Shown one piece after another: positions 37,732 through 45,364 of a stretch of DNA of 64,000 bases (position 1 is the first letter of the stretch; every line of letters begins with the position of its first letter). The position numbers were made by a program, and so were the translations under genes. This stretch comes from Bosea sp. NBC_00550 (GTDB taxonomy: Bacteria > Pseudomonadota > Alphaproteobacteria > Rhizobiales > Beijerinckiaceae), in the NCBI RefSeq assembly GCF_026020075.1, contig NZ_CP102772.1, positions 2,294,001 to 2,358,000 on the forward strand. The letters are read 5' to 3'. The notes beneath the pieces are model-generated. The model did not search any database and was not told the origin of the DNA. It was given only the letters and a program-made list of their open reading frames with translations.

Positions 37732-38607
37732 TCAGGCCTTGAGCACGCGCCCGGCTACCGCATCGAGCTTCGCCAGCAGAGCCGGATCGCGGAAGGCAGG
37801 CGCGGTGATGATCGCATTGTCGAGGGCATTATGCGAGCCGGCCGGGCAGGCTTCGCGCTCGGTCGGGAAATCGGCCGCCAGTCGCGCGACGAGGCGGCGT
37901 GCCTTGTCGGCATTTTCGTGCAGCACTGCCACGACGGAGGCGACATCGACCGCGCCATGGAGCTCGTGCCAGCAGTCATAGTCCGTCACCATCGCGACGG
38001 TGGCGTAGGTGATCTCGGCCTCGCGCGCGAGCTTGGCTTCCGGCATCGCCGTCATGCCGATCAGGTCGTAGCCGAGGCCGCGATAGGTCATCGATTCCGC
38101 ATAGGTCGAGAACTGCGGCCCCTCCATCGTGACAAGCGTTCCGCCGCGCACGAAGGGCAGCTCCTCCGCTTCGGCGGCCGCTGCGATCCGCGACTGCAGG
38201 GCCGGGCCGACCGGGTGGGCGACGGAGACATGGGCGACGCAGCCCTTGCCGAAGAACGAGCTCTCGCGCCGGCTGGTGCGATCGACGAACTGGTCGACCA
38301 GCACGAAAAGCCCCGGATAGAGCTCCGCCCTGTAGGAGCCGCAGGCCGAGAGCGAGACGAGGTCGGTCACGCCCGCCCGCTTCAGCACGTCGATATTGGC
38401 GCGGTAGTTGATCTCGGAGGGCGGGATCGCGTGGCCGCGGCCGTGCCGTGGCAGGAAGACGATCTTGGTTTTGCCGATGCGGCCGATCCGCAATGCGTCG
38501 GAGGGTTCGCCCCAGGGGCTGTCGATCCGCTCCTCGCGGAGGTCGCTGATACCCGGCAGATCGTAGATGCCCGATCCGCCGATGATTCCGAGAACGGCTT
38601 CGCTCAT
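37732..38607 (-). CDS. mtnP: S-methyl-5'-thioadenosine phosphorylase
   Basis: 291 residues, nucleoside phosphorylase class II. MtnP splits methylthioadenosine with phosphate to adenine and 5-methylthioribose 1-phosphate. Seen are the phosphate loop GIIGGSGIYDLPG, LPRHGRGHAIPPSEINYRANI, and the substrate loop TLVTMEGPQFSTYAES followed by LIGMTAMPEAKLAREAE. It is the first gene of mtnP-apt-mtnA-aldolase. The start at 38607 (MSEAVLGIIGG) fits; the frame runs open upstream through the 38.7-kb repeat. Confidence 0.95.
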   Translation of the reverse strand: MSEAVLGIIGGSGIYDLPGISDLREERIDSPWGEPSDALRIGRIGKTKIVFLPRHGRGHAIPPSEINYRANIDVLKRAGVTDLVSLSACGSYRAELYPGLFVLVDQFVDRTSRRESSFFGKGCVAHVSVAHPVGPALQSRIAAAAEAEELPFVRGGTLVTMEGPQFSTYAESMTYRGLGYDLIGMTAMPEAKLAREAEITYATVAMVTDYDCWHELHGAVDVASVVAVLHENADKARRLVARLAADFPTEREACPAGSHNALDNAIITAPAFRDPALLAKLDAVAGRVLKA

Positions 38608-38681
38608 GGTCGATTCCCTGTTGCGGGCGCGGAAAGGACCACCTTTCGATGACGGTCGCAATACGGTGCGGCCGCAGGAGG

Positions 38682-38787
38682 CCGTCATGCTCGGGCTTGA
38701 CCCGAGCATCTCCCGACGAGCAACGCATCGGAGTTTCTTCCTGCCAGGGATTCTCGGGCCTGCGTTCCGCTTCGCCCGAAATGACGG
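38682..38787. repeat. 106-bp palindromic repeat element with CCGTCAT/ATGACGG ends
   Basis: The element begins CCGTCAT (38682-38688) and ends ATGACGG (38781-38787). Inside, ATGCTCGGG (38687-38695) and CCCGAGCAT (38701-38709) form a perfect hairpin with loop CTTGA, the same family as the hairpin at 11552. A second, weaker hairpin fills the right half. It is a short non-coding mobile-type repeat just upstream of mtnP, immediately against the integrase fragment. Confidence 0.65.
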
Positions 38788-38789
38788 CT

Positions 38790-38963
38790 TTGGACCTAGC
38801 GCTCTACGGAACGGATAGTCTCCGCCGAACAAAGGTCGCGCTGATCTACAAGCGCACCGGCAATCTGCGTGCATGCCAGCTTGTTCTAGGCCATACGAAA
38901 CTGGAAAGCACCGTGCGCTACCTAGACGATGCGCTTCTCCTTTCGGAGCAAACGGACCTATGA
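38790..38963 (+). pseudogene. Tyrosine recombinase 3' fragment, copy A
   Basis: The frame reads LALYGTDSLRRTKVALIYKR ... LVLGHTKLESTVRYLDDALLLSEQTDL and stops at 38963. This is the C-terminal catalytic region of a phage-type integrase seen in fuller form at 61594-62219. Against that copy it lacks the GIEV codons (12 nt), has Asp where the catalytic His of HSLRR should be, and has no N-terminal half. It is certainly inactive. The 5' end abuts the palindromic repeat. Confidence 0.85.
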
Positions 38964-38968
38964 CCTTG

Positions 38969-38992
38969 GGCACGGCGGGCACCCGCCGTGCC
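38969..38992 (+). terminator. 11-bp hairpin downstream of recombinase copy A
   Basis: GGCACGGCGGG (38969-38979) pairs with CCCGCCGTGCC (38982-38992) across loop CA, then AGTTTCG. It starts 5 bp after the recombinase stop and recurs after copy B, so it looks like the gene's own terminator carried along with the element. Confidence 0.6.
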
Positions 38993-39233
38993 AGTTTCGC
39001 CATTCGACCACGGCCAGCTTGGGTGGGAAGCAGAAGTTCTGCAGCACGCTCAGTATCTGCCGATCCGCGCCCGTAGCGGGACTTGGGCATCTTCAGGAAG
39101 CAGACATGGAGCCCGCCGGATCGCCACTGCATTAATTAGCCGGACTTATCAAGCCTATTGAATCCAGATGGCTAATCGAAGAGTGCATAGGAGACTAGGT
39201 TCCTCGTGAGCTGATGCGGCGAACGAGGGGCGA
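38993..39233. other. Junction region between recombinase remnant and the exported-enzyme cluster
   Basis: To 39072 this is the tail of the direct repeat. From about 39130 the base composition becomes more AT-rich (TTAATTAGCCGGACTTATCAAG) and should hold the promoter of the alpha/beta hydrolase at 39234, although no clear -35/-10 pair was identified. GAGGGG before the start is a likely ribosome site. No gene seen. Confidence 0.5.
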
Positions 39234-40322
39234 ATGCCTTCCATCGATACCAAACTCCTTATTGCGCCCTTCCTTCTCGCGGGGGGCTTGATGGGTTCAA
39301 CACCGGCGTTCTCGCAACAGGCTGCCAAACCCGGCTTTCTGACGATCCAAGAGCAAGGCAGCTTCGCCGTCGGCGGCACGGTGGTGAGCACCCCCGGAAA
39401 CTTCGCTAACGACAAGCCCACGGCCGAAGGGCAAAGCCTTCATGGCGACCATCTCTACGCCTTCTATCAGGTTCCCCAGAATCCCAAGCCGCTGCCGATC
39501 GTCATGCTGCACGGCGCCTTCCAGTCGGCGCGAAGCTGGGAGACGACCTCGGACGGGCGCGAGGGTTTCCAGACCCTGTTCCTGCGCGGCGGATTCCCGG
39601 TTTATCTCGTCGACCAGCCGCGGCGCGGACGTGCCGGCAACAGTACGGTCGGGACGACGATCGAACCCACCCCCTATGACCAACTCTTCTTCGATCAGTT
39701 CCGGCTCGGCAAATGGCCGAACTTCTTCGATAACGTCCAGTTCGACCGCAAGCCGGAGACGCTGGACCAGTTCTTCCGCTCGGTCACGCCGAATACCGGG
39801 CCCTACGATGCCGGCGTCATTTCCAACGCGATGGCGGCGCTGTTCGCCAAGACCGGTCCGGCGATCCTGTTCACGCATTCCCAAGGCGGCGGTCCGGGTT
39901 GGCTGACGGCGATCAAGAACGCCAACGTCAAGGCGATCGTCGCTTTCGAGCCGGGCAGCGGCTTCATTTTCCCGGAGGGCGAACTGCCCCCGGCCATGCC
40001 GAGCGCTGCCGGGACTTTGTCGCCCGAGGCGGTGCCTTCGGCTGATTTCCAGAAGCTCACCCGCATCCCGATCGTCATCTATTACGGCGACAATTTTTCG
40101 GTCGAGCCAACCACGGAGCGTGGGCAAGACAACTGGCGCGTCCGGTTGGCGATGGCGAAGCTCTGGGTCGCGGCCGTCAACCGGCACGGCGGGGATGCGC
40201 GCCTCGTACACCTCCCCGAGATCGGCATCCGCGGCAACACGCACTTCCCGTTCTCCGACCTTAACAATGTCGAGATCGCCGACCTGGTCTCGAAGTTCCT
40301 CGCCGAGAAGAAGCTCGACTGA
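39234..40322 (+). CDS. Exported alpha/beta hydrolase
   Basis: 362 residues. The signal peptide ends near residue 28 (LLAGGLMGSTPAFSQ). The fold shows the oxyanion strand IVMLHGAFQSARSW near residue 90, the nucleophile elbow THSQGGGPGW with Ser near 216, the acid region IVIYYGDNF and a late His in GNTHFPF. Nucleophile context G-x-S-x-G is relaxed to H-S-Q-G-G. Exported esterases of this type act on unknown esters. First gene of a same-strand run of seven whose products all look exported or membrane-bound. Confidence 0.87.
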   Translation: MPSIDTKLLIAPFLLAGGLMGSTPAFSQQAAKPGFLTIQEQGSFAVGGTVVSTPGNFANDKPTAEGQSLHGDHLYAFYQVPQNPKPLPIVMLHGAFQSARSWETTSDGREGFQTLFLRGGFPVYLVDQPRRGRAGNSTVGTTIEPTPYDQLFFDQFRLGKWPNFFDNVQFDRKPETLDQFFRSVTPNTGPYDAGVISNAMAALFAKTGPAILFTHSQGGGPGWLTAIKNANVKAIVAFEPGSGFIFPEGELPPAMPSAAGTLSPEAVPSADFQKLTRIPIVIYYGDNFSVEPTTERGQDNWRVRLAMAKLWVAAVNRHGGDARLVHLPEIGIRGNTHFPFSDLNNVEIADLVSKFLAEKKLD

Positions 40323-40376
40323 CGCTGGCGGCGCCTCGCGCCCGGCCTCCAAAGCACTGCATTCGAAAGGAAGACC

Positions 40377-41373
40377 ATGATGACCCGTCGAACCGTCATG
40401 AAGACGGCCGCCGCTGCCGCAGCCACTGGCGTTGCCGCCGGGGACGCCCGCGCCGCCGATAACAGGAAGAATCCCTTCGGCCTGGTCTATGAGGGCGCGA
40501 TCACCGGCAACGAGCCCGGCAAGGTCGATATCCACCCCGTGACCTACAAGCTGGGCGGGCTGGACATCGTCGCCAACGTCTACACCCCGGCCGGGTACAG
40601 CGCTGCCAAGAGCTATCCAGCTATCGTCGTCGCCCATCCGAACGGCGGCGTGAAGGAGCAGGTCGCGGGGCTCTATGCCCAACGGCTGGTGGGCGAGGGT
40701 TACATCGCGATCACAGCGGACGCCGCCTATCAGGGCGGGAGCGGCGGCCAGCCCCGCAGCGTGGACAAGCCCCAGAACCGGATCGAGGACATCCATGGCA
40801 TGGCGGACTACGTCACCCGCTATCCGGGCGTCGATGTCGCCCGGATCGGTCTGCTCGGCCTCTGCGGCGGCGGCGGCTACGCGCTTGCCGCAGCGAAGGT
40901 CGACAAGCGGTTCAGGTCGATCGCGACGCTGAGCATGTTCAACTCCGGTCGCGTGCGCCGCAACGGCTTCGCGGATTCGCAGCTGAACACCATCCAGGAC
41001 CGCTTGCGGCAGGTCTCGCAGGCGCGCGCCCAGGAAGTGGCAGGTGGCGAGATCCTTTACTCCGGAGACGCCAACCTGACCGACGAGCAGATCGCGAAGC
41101 TGCCCTTCGAGATGTATCGGCAGGGCTATGGATGCCACCGATCAGATCGAGCTGATCGACCAGCCCCTGCTGATGATCGCCGGCAGCAAGGCCGACAGCC
41201 TCTACATGACCAAAGAGGCCTTCCCCAAGGCGACCGGCACCACGGACAAGGAGCTGTTCGAGATCGAGGGCGCGACGCATATCGAGACCTACTGGGTGCC
41301 GAAATACGTCGATGCCGCCATGGGCAAGCTGGCCCCGTTCTTCGCCCGGACGCTTCCGTACCGCCGAAGTTGA
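40377..41373 (+). pseudogene. Dienelactone hydrolase-like alpha/beta hydrolase broken by an internal deletion
   Basis: The first 250 codons encode a Tat-type signal (MTRRTVMKTAAAAAA), VVAHPNGGVKEQV and the nucleophile elbow LLGLCGGGGY with Cys near residue 163, as in dienelactone hydrolases. At about 41127 the frame breaks after MYRQGYG. The rest of the family pattern resumes one frame over at 41128 (DATDQIELIDQPLLMIAG ... THIETYW) and stops at 41373. Remembered family members carry about 25 more residues at the junction, so a deletion that is not a multiple of three is likely. The first frame instead runs on into the next gene. Confidence 0.8.
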
Positions 41374-41402
41374 GCCATCTCCAAACGCGAATGAGGTCTG
41401 CC

Positions 41403-41819
41403 ATGCGAACCATCCGCAACGCGTCGGTTGCCGCCCTGCTCCTGGGTGCGGCGCCATTCGAGGGCTCCGCCCAAGCGCAAACCCCGGCACAGCCGGCGAC
41501 GGCGAAGCCGCCGTCCAGGGCGCAGCAACTCATGGGGGACATCGCCCCGAAGATGGCCGAGCTCACCGACAACGTGCTGTTTGGCGACATCTGGGAGCGG
41601 CCGGGACTGGCCAAGCGCGACCGCAGCCTGATCACGGTTGCCGCCCTGATCGCGCTGAACCGGCCCGAGCAACTTCGTTCGCATATCGCGCTGGCGCGCA
41701 CGAACGGCGTGAAGGAAGAGGAGATCGTCGAGGCGATCACGCAGCTCGCCTTCTACGCCGGCTGGCCGAATGCCATCACCGCCATCGGTGTCGCCCGCGA
41801 CGTTTTCAAGCAGAAGTGA
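41403..41819 (+). CDS. Carboxymuconolactone decarboxylase-family protein with signal peptide
   Basis: 138 residues. The N-terminus MRTIRNASVAALLLGAAPFEGSAQA is a signal peptide, unusual for this AhpD/CMD fold. The core has ERPGLAKRDRSLITVAALIALNRPEQLRSHIALARTNGVKEEEIVEAITQLAFYAGWPNA, matching PF02627 without the AhpD CxxC. Cytoplasmic relatives decarboxylate carboxymuconolactone; exported ones are uncharacterised. GAGGT lies 5 nt before ATG 41403. The gene is in frame with the broken hydrolase, so read-through could fuse the two. Confidence 0.88.
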   Translation: MRTIRNASVAALLLGAAPFEGSAQAQTPAQPATAKPPSRAQQLMGDIAPKMAELTDNVLFGDIWERPGLAKRDRSLITVAALIALNRPEQLRSHIALARTNGVKEEEIVEAITQLAFYAGWPNAITAIGVARDVFKQK

Positions 41820-41827
41820 GCCCCATC

Positions 41828-42298
41828 ATGCTCACTCCCGCCCTGATCTTCGCCGCGATGGCGCTACCTTTCGGGGCAGCGCTCGCTCAGAGCAACCAGG
41901 AGGTGGCGGTCCAGCGCGCCTCCGCGCAGAAGCCGACCGACGGCCCGGCCCAGAACTTCACCGGCAAGGTCTCGGTGACAGGGAGGTTCCAGGGAACGGC
42001 TCCGGCGCGCGTTGGTGGGGGCGCGGTCAGTTTCGAAGCCGGTGCGCGCACCGCCTGGCACACCCATCCGCTTGGCCAGACCCTGATCGTCACCCACGGC
42101 GTCGGTCGGGTGCAGCACTGGGGCGGCGAGATTCAGGAGATTGGGCCAGGGGATACCGTCTGGATTCCTCCTGGCGTGAAGCACTGGCATGGCGGATCGC
42201 CGGCTTCCGGGATGACGCATATCGCCATCTCCGAATCTCTGGACGGCAAGACCGTCGACTGGATGGAGCACGTCTCCGACCAGCAATACGGCCGCTGA
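41828..42298 (+). CDS. Exported single-domain cupin
   Basis: 156 residues. Signal peptide MLTPALIFAAMALPFGAALAQ, then a one-barrel cupin: motif 1 is AWHTHPLGQTLIVTHGVG (metal-binding His-x-His) and motif 2 is GDTVWIPPGVKHWHG. Small cupins next to CMD proteins and hydrolases are a recurring theme, often annotated as (R)-mandelonitrile lyase-like. The metal-ligand set looks complete, so a metal-dependent lyase, isomerase or dioxygenase activity is possible. It starts 8 bp after the CMD stop. Confidence 0.88.
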   Translation: MLTPALIFAAMALPFGAALAQSNQEVAVQRASAQKPTDGPAQNFTGKVSVTGRFQGTAPARVGGGAVSFEAGARTAWHTHPLGQTLIVTHGVGRVQHWGGEIQEIGPGDTVWIPPGVKHWHGGSPASGMTHIAISESLDGKTVDWMEHVSDQQYGR

Positions 42299-42307
42299 GG
42301 ATCCAGG

Positions 42308-42787
42308 ATGAAACGCGCTACCCAGGCGGCCGTGACGGCCGCCGCGATGACCATCGTTCTCGGCGTCGGCTGGCAGGTGCATGCGGAGTCCACCCGGGCG
42401 ACGCTTCCGGATCTCGATAAGCTGGTCCACTACACTACCGTACGGCGCGGCAACGTCACCGAGCACATCATGACGACGCCGCAGGCGCTGGAGGCGGTCA
42501 AGAACCGCCAGCCCATCCCGCCGGGCACGCATTTCGTGCTGGTCGACTTCCGGGACGGCAAGCTGTTCCGCTACTTCGTCATGGAGAAGGGCGAGGGCTG
42601 GGGCGCCGACTACGACGAGCGCCGCCGGACCGGCGACTGGCAGTATCAGTGGTTTTGGCCGGACGGAAAGATCAACACCGCCGAGAACACAGCGCGCTGC
42701 GCGAGCTGCCACAGCAGTCAGGCCGGCAGCGATTATCTCTACACGGCCTATCGGATCCCGCGCTTCAACGGCAAACCGGTCGAATAG
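42308..42787 (+). CDS. Cytochrome P460-family haem protein
   Basis: 159 residues. The signal peptide ends near VHA (25-26). The haem c motif CASCH spans residues 131-135 in NTARCASCHSSQAGSDYLYT, and WQYQWFWPDGK before it is typical of P460. Cytochromes P460 oxidise hydroxylamine to N2O or NO using a lysine-crosslinked haem; the similar cytochrome c'-beta binds NO. A candidate Lys is K94 in MEKGEG. Here it is encoded amid hydrolases rather than nitrogen genes, so the substrate is open. Confidence 0.87.
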   Translation: MKRATQAAVTAAAMTIVLGVGWQVHAESTRATLPDLDKLVHYTTVRRGNVTEHIMTTPQALEAVKNRQPIPPGTHFVLVDFRDGKLFRYFVMEKGEGWGADYDERRRTGDWQYQWFWPDGKINTAENTARCASCHSSQAGSDYLYTAYRIPRFNGKPVE

Positions 42788-42795
42788 GCTTTACG

Positions 42796-43509
42796 ATGAG
42801 CCGGTTCTTCGCCCTTCGTCTCTGGCTGGACGGTCTCGCAGCCGTCCTGCTCGTGCTCGGCCTGTCCTACTGGTGGCTCGGCAATGTCGCACACGAGATC
42901 GCGGGCACGCTCATGTTCGTGCTGCTGATCGCGCACAACGTGTTCAATCGTCGCTGGTACGGCAGTCTCCCGAGGACACGGCGCGAGCCCCGCAGCCTCT
43001 TCAACGCCCTCCTCACCGGCGGACTCCTTCTTGCGATGCTGGCGCTGCTGACGACCAGCATCCTGATCTCGAATGCGCTCGCATCCTTCCTGCCTCCCTG
43101 GGGCGGGTTCACCGTGCGCCAGATCCATACCGTCGCCGCCTACTGGGTTCTGGTCATCGTGGCGGTGCATCTCGGCCTGCGCTGGCCGATGCTCATGGGG
43201 CTGGCGAGGGTGGCCTTCGGTATTCGCGACACCGGTCCGACCAGGACCTGGTTCCTGCGCGCGTTCACGGGCGCAGTGGCTGCTTACGGCATCTGGAGCT
43301 GCCTCGTTCTGGGCATCGGGATGAAGCTGACCATGCAGATGAGCCTCGACTGGTGGAACTTTGAAGAGTCGGTCGCGGGCTTCTTCATTCATGTCGGCGC
43401 CATCGCCGGGCTGGTCATGTCGGGCACGTATTATGGCATGAGGCTGATCGATTTCGGCCGCCGCCGAAGCCGCGACGCCCGGCCCGTTCCGACGACCGTA
43501 TCACCATGA
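42796..43509 (+). CDS. DUF4405-type membrane protein, probable b-type cytochrome
   Basis: 237 residues, four to five membrane helices. Histidines sit inside helices in pairs: NVAHEIAGTLMFVLLIAHNVF (two His, 11 apart) and RQIHTVAAYWVLVIVAVHLGLRW (two His, 14 apart). This matches bis-His haem b sites of cytochrome b561-like proteins. It starts 8 bp after the P460 gene and could pass electrons between the quinone pool and P460; that is inference. Its stop overlaps the next start (ATGA). Confidence 0.8.
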   Translation: MSRFFALRLWLDGLAAVLLVLGLSYWWLGNVAHEIAGTLMFVLLIAHNVFNRRWYGSLPRTRREPRSLFNALLTGGLLLAMLALLTTSILISNALASFLPPWGGFTVRQIHTVAAYWVLVIVAVHLGLRWPMLMGLARVAFGIRDTGPTRTWFLRAFTGAVAAYGIWSCLVLGIGMKLTMQMSLDWWNFEESVAGFFIHVGAIAGLVMSGTYYGMRLIDFGRRRSRDARPVPTTVSP

Positions 43510-44483
43510 CGACGCGTCTATCACGGCGTGAGTGGCTCGCCACGGCAGCACTGTGTTCGGCTTCGACCCAGGCATCGGCCGAGACGGCTCCGCGGCATCA
43601 GCCTCTGACCGGTGACGCCACCCTTGGGCAGTTGGTCTCTCATCCGGCATTTACCGGGTTCGGTCGTCGGATACTGCCCTGGGACGATCGCGCGCTCGAC
43701 GAGAGCGCCAGGCTTTCCTCGATCGCCAGCCTGCTGCCCTACCATACCCAGGTCGACATCCCCTCGACCGTTGCCGCGCTCAACCGACTGATCGAGGACG
43801 CAGGTCGCGGCCGGCAGATCTTCTACGAGCTCTATGACGACGAGGAGCGACGCGTCGACCCGAGCAAGTTACATGCGGGACTGTTCTTCCTGCGCGGCAC
43901 GCCCGGCGCACCGTTCGCGATCATCGCTCCAGGAGGCGGTTTTGCCTATGTCGGATCGGTCCATGAAGGATTCCCCTACGCGGCCGAGATCAGCCGCGCC
44001 GGGTTGAACGCCTTCGTCCTGAAATACCGGGCCGGAATGGGCGGAGAAACAGCCACCCGGGATCTGGCGGCCGCAATCGGCTTCGTGTTTCGGAACGCCC
44101 CCGTGCTGCAGGTTGATACCCGCGCATATTCGCTCTGGGGCAGTTCCGCCGGCGCGCGCATGGCGGCATTCATCGGCAGCCACGGTGCGGCCCGCTTCGG
44201 TGGACCCGAATTGCCCCGGCCCGCTGCCGCCATCATGGCCTACACCGCTCATGCCGATGTCGGGGCCGTGGAGCCGCCCACCTTCGCCGTCGTCGGTGCG
44301 CACGATGGTATTGCACCGCCGGCGTCGATGGAGCGGCGCATCGCCATTCTCCGCAGCATGGGCGCCGAGACCGAGTACAGGGTTTACCCGGATGTCGCGC
44401 ACGGCTTCGGTCCTGGCATCGGCACCAGCGCAGAGGGCTGGATAGGAGAGGGTATCCGCTTCTGGCAGCGTCAACCCCGGTAG
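43506..44483 (+). CDS. Tat-exported alpha/beta hydrolase (esterase)
   Basis: 325 residues. A twin-arginine signal SRREWLATAALCSAS is followed by ASA. The oxyanion region is IIAPGGGFAYVGSVHEGFPYAAEI, the nucleophile elbow is LWGSSAGARMAA with Ser near 214, and the acid/His region includes VVGAHDGIAPP and YPDVAHGFGPG. It resembles BD-FAE/acetyl-xylan-esterase-like hydrolases. Folding before export would suit a cofactor-rich periplasmic pathway. Last gene of the cluster; it runs tail to tail into the LysR gene (13-nt overlap). Confidence 0.87.
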   Translation: MTTRLSRREWLATAALCSASTQASAETAPRHQPLTGDATLGQLVSHPAFTGFGRRILPWDDRALDESARLSSIASLLPYHTQVDIPSTVAALNRLIEDAGRGRQIFYELYDDEERRVDPSKLHAGLFFLRGTPGAPFAIIAPGGGFAYVGSVHEGFPYAAEISRAGLNAFVLKYRAGMGGETATRDLAAAIGFVFRNAPVLQVDTRAYSLWGSSAGARMAAFIGSHGAARFGGPELPRPAAAIMAYTAHADVGAVEPPTFAVVGAHDGIAPPASMERRIAILRSMGAETEYRVYPDVAHGFGPGIGTSAEGWIGEGIRFWQRQPR

Positions 44484-45364
44484 CGCAGGACATCGACCAG
44501 CAGGGAGAGAGCCGAGGAGAAATGCCGTCTGCTCGGATAGTAGAGGTGGTAGCCGGGAAACGGCGGGCACCAATCGTCGAGCACGCGTATGAGCTTTCCC
44601 GTGCGGATATGCGGGATCGCCTGGTCCTCCGGCAGGTAGGCAAGGCCGAGCCCGTCGAGCGCTGAGTTCAGCCGAAGTGCGAGGCTATTGAACACGAGTT
44701 GCCCTTCACCACGTACCTTGACCTCGCGCCCATCCTTTTCGAGGCCCCAGGGAAACAGGCCGCCATAGGTGGGGAGACGAGACGCGATGCAGTTGTGGGA
44801 GGTCAGGTCCTGCGGCGTTTCCGGAACACCGTAGCGTTTGAAATAGGCGGGCGATCCGACCACGGCCATACGCATCTCCGGCCCGATCCGGACGGCGATC
44901 ATGTCCTTTGCGACCTGCTCGCCCAAACGCACCCCCGCATCATAGCCCGCCGCCACGATGTCGACGAGGCCATAGTCGACGATGATCTCGACCTTGATGT
45001 CGGGATGATCCGGCAGCAAGCGGCGCAGGGCTGGCTGCAAAGCTGCGATCGCAGCATGTTCGCCGGCCGTGATGCGGATCGTCCCGGCCGGCTTGCCCCG
45101 CAATTCGCCAAGCGCTGCGATCTCTGCCTCGATCTCGTCGAAGCGCGGCGCGATGGTTTCGAGAAGGCGCAAGCCGGCTTCGGTGGGAGCGACGCTTCGG
45201 GTGGTGCGCGTTAGAAGCCTAAGCTTCAGGCGTTCCTCGAGAGCCTTGATGGTCTGGCTGAGTGCGGACTGCGAGACTCCCAGCTTGGCACCGGCCTTGG
45301 TGAAGCTACGCTCCTTCGCGACCATGGCGAAGGCGGCCAGATCATTGAAGTTCGGCTGCGCCAT
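44471..45364 (-). CDS. LysR-family transcriptional regulator
   Basis: 297 residues. The N-terminal helix-turn-helix is FAMVAKERSFTKAGAKLGVSQSALSQTIKALEERL, with LTRTTRSVAPTEAG after it. The effector domain follows (GTIRITAGEHAAIAALQPALRRLLPDHPDIKVEIIVDYGLVDIV), ending YPSRRHFSSALSLLVDVLRY, the CrgA/PgrR-like branch. It lies convergent with the exported-enzyme cluster and may control it from a distance, as such LysR genes often adjoin cupin/CMD/hydrolase sets. No operator identified. Confidence 0.9.
   Translation of the reverse strand: MAQPNFNDLAAFAMVAKERSFTKAGAKLGVSQSALSQTIKALEERLKLRLLTRTTRSVAPTEAGLRLLETIAPRFDEIEAEIAALGELRGKPAGTIRITAGEHAAIAALQPALRRLLPDHPDIKVEIIVDYGLVDIVAAGYDAGVRLGEQVAKDMIAVRIGPEMRMAVVGSPAYFKRYGVPETPQDLTSHNCIASRLPTYGGLFPWGLEKDGREVKVRGEGQLVFNSLALRLNSALDGLGLAYLPEDQAIPHIRTGKLIRVLDDWCPPFPGYHLYYPSRRHFSSALSLLVDVLRYRG

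Larger units (their letters stand above)
38790..39072 (+). repeat. Direct repeat, left copy (partner at 62034-62328)
   Basis: By eye the segment from TTGGA (38790) to CCGCGCCC (39072) aligns along its whole length with 62034-62328. It covers the recombinase tail, its downstream hairpin and about 80 bp beyond, with scattered substitutions and a 12-nt gap. Both copies lie in the same orientation about 23 kb apart. A shared 3' border suggests a mobile element end or a segment duplicated at two sites. Confidence 0.8.

Noticed and set aside
35920..38652. A 910-codon plus-strand frame opposite the mtn operon
   Set aside because: Shadow of mtnA, apt and mtnP; no recognisable domain or start region.
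39297..41138. A 613-codon minus-strand frame opposite the exported hydrolases
   Set aside because: Antisense shadow. Signal peptides and catalytic motifs lie on the plus strand.
40377..41819. A genuine 480-residue hydrolase-CMD fusion protein
   Set aside because: The middle section is out-of-frame hydrolase sequence and the CMD part has its own signal peptide and ribosome site. Kept as a finding only.
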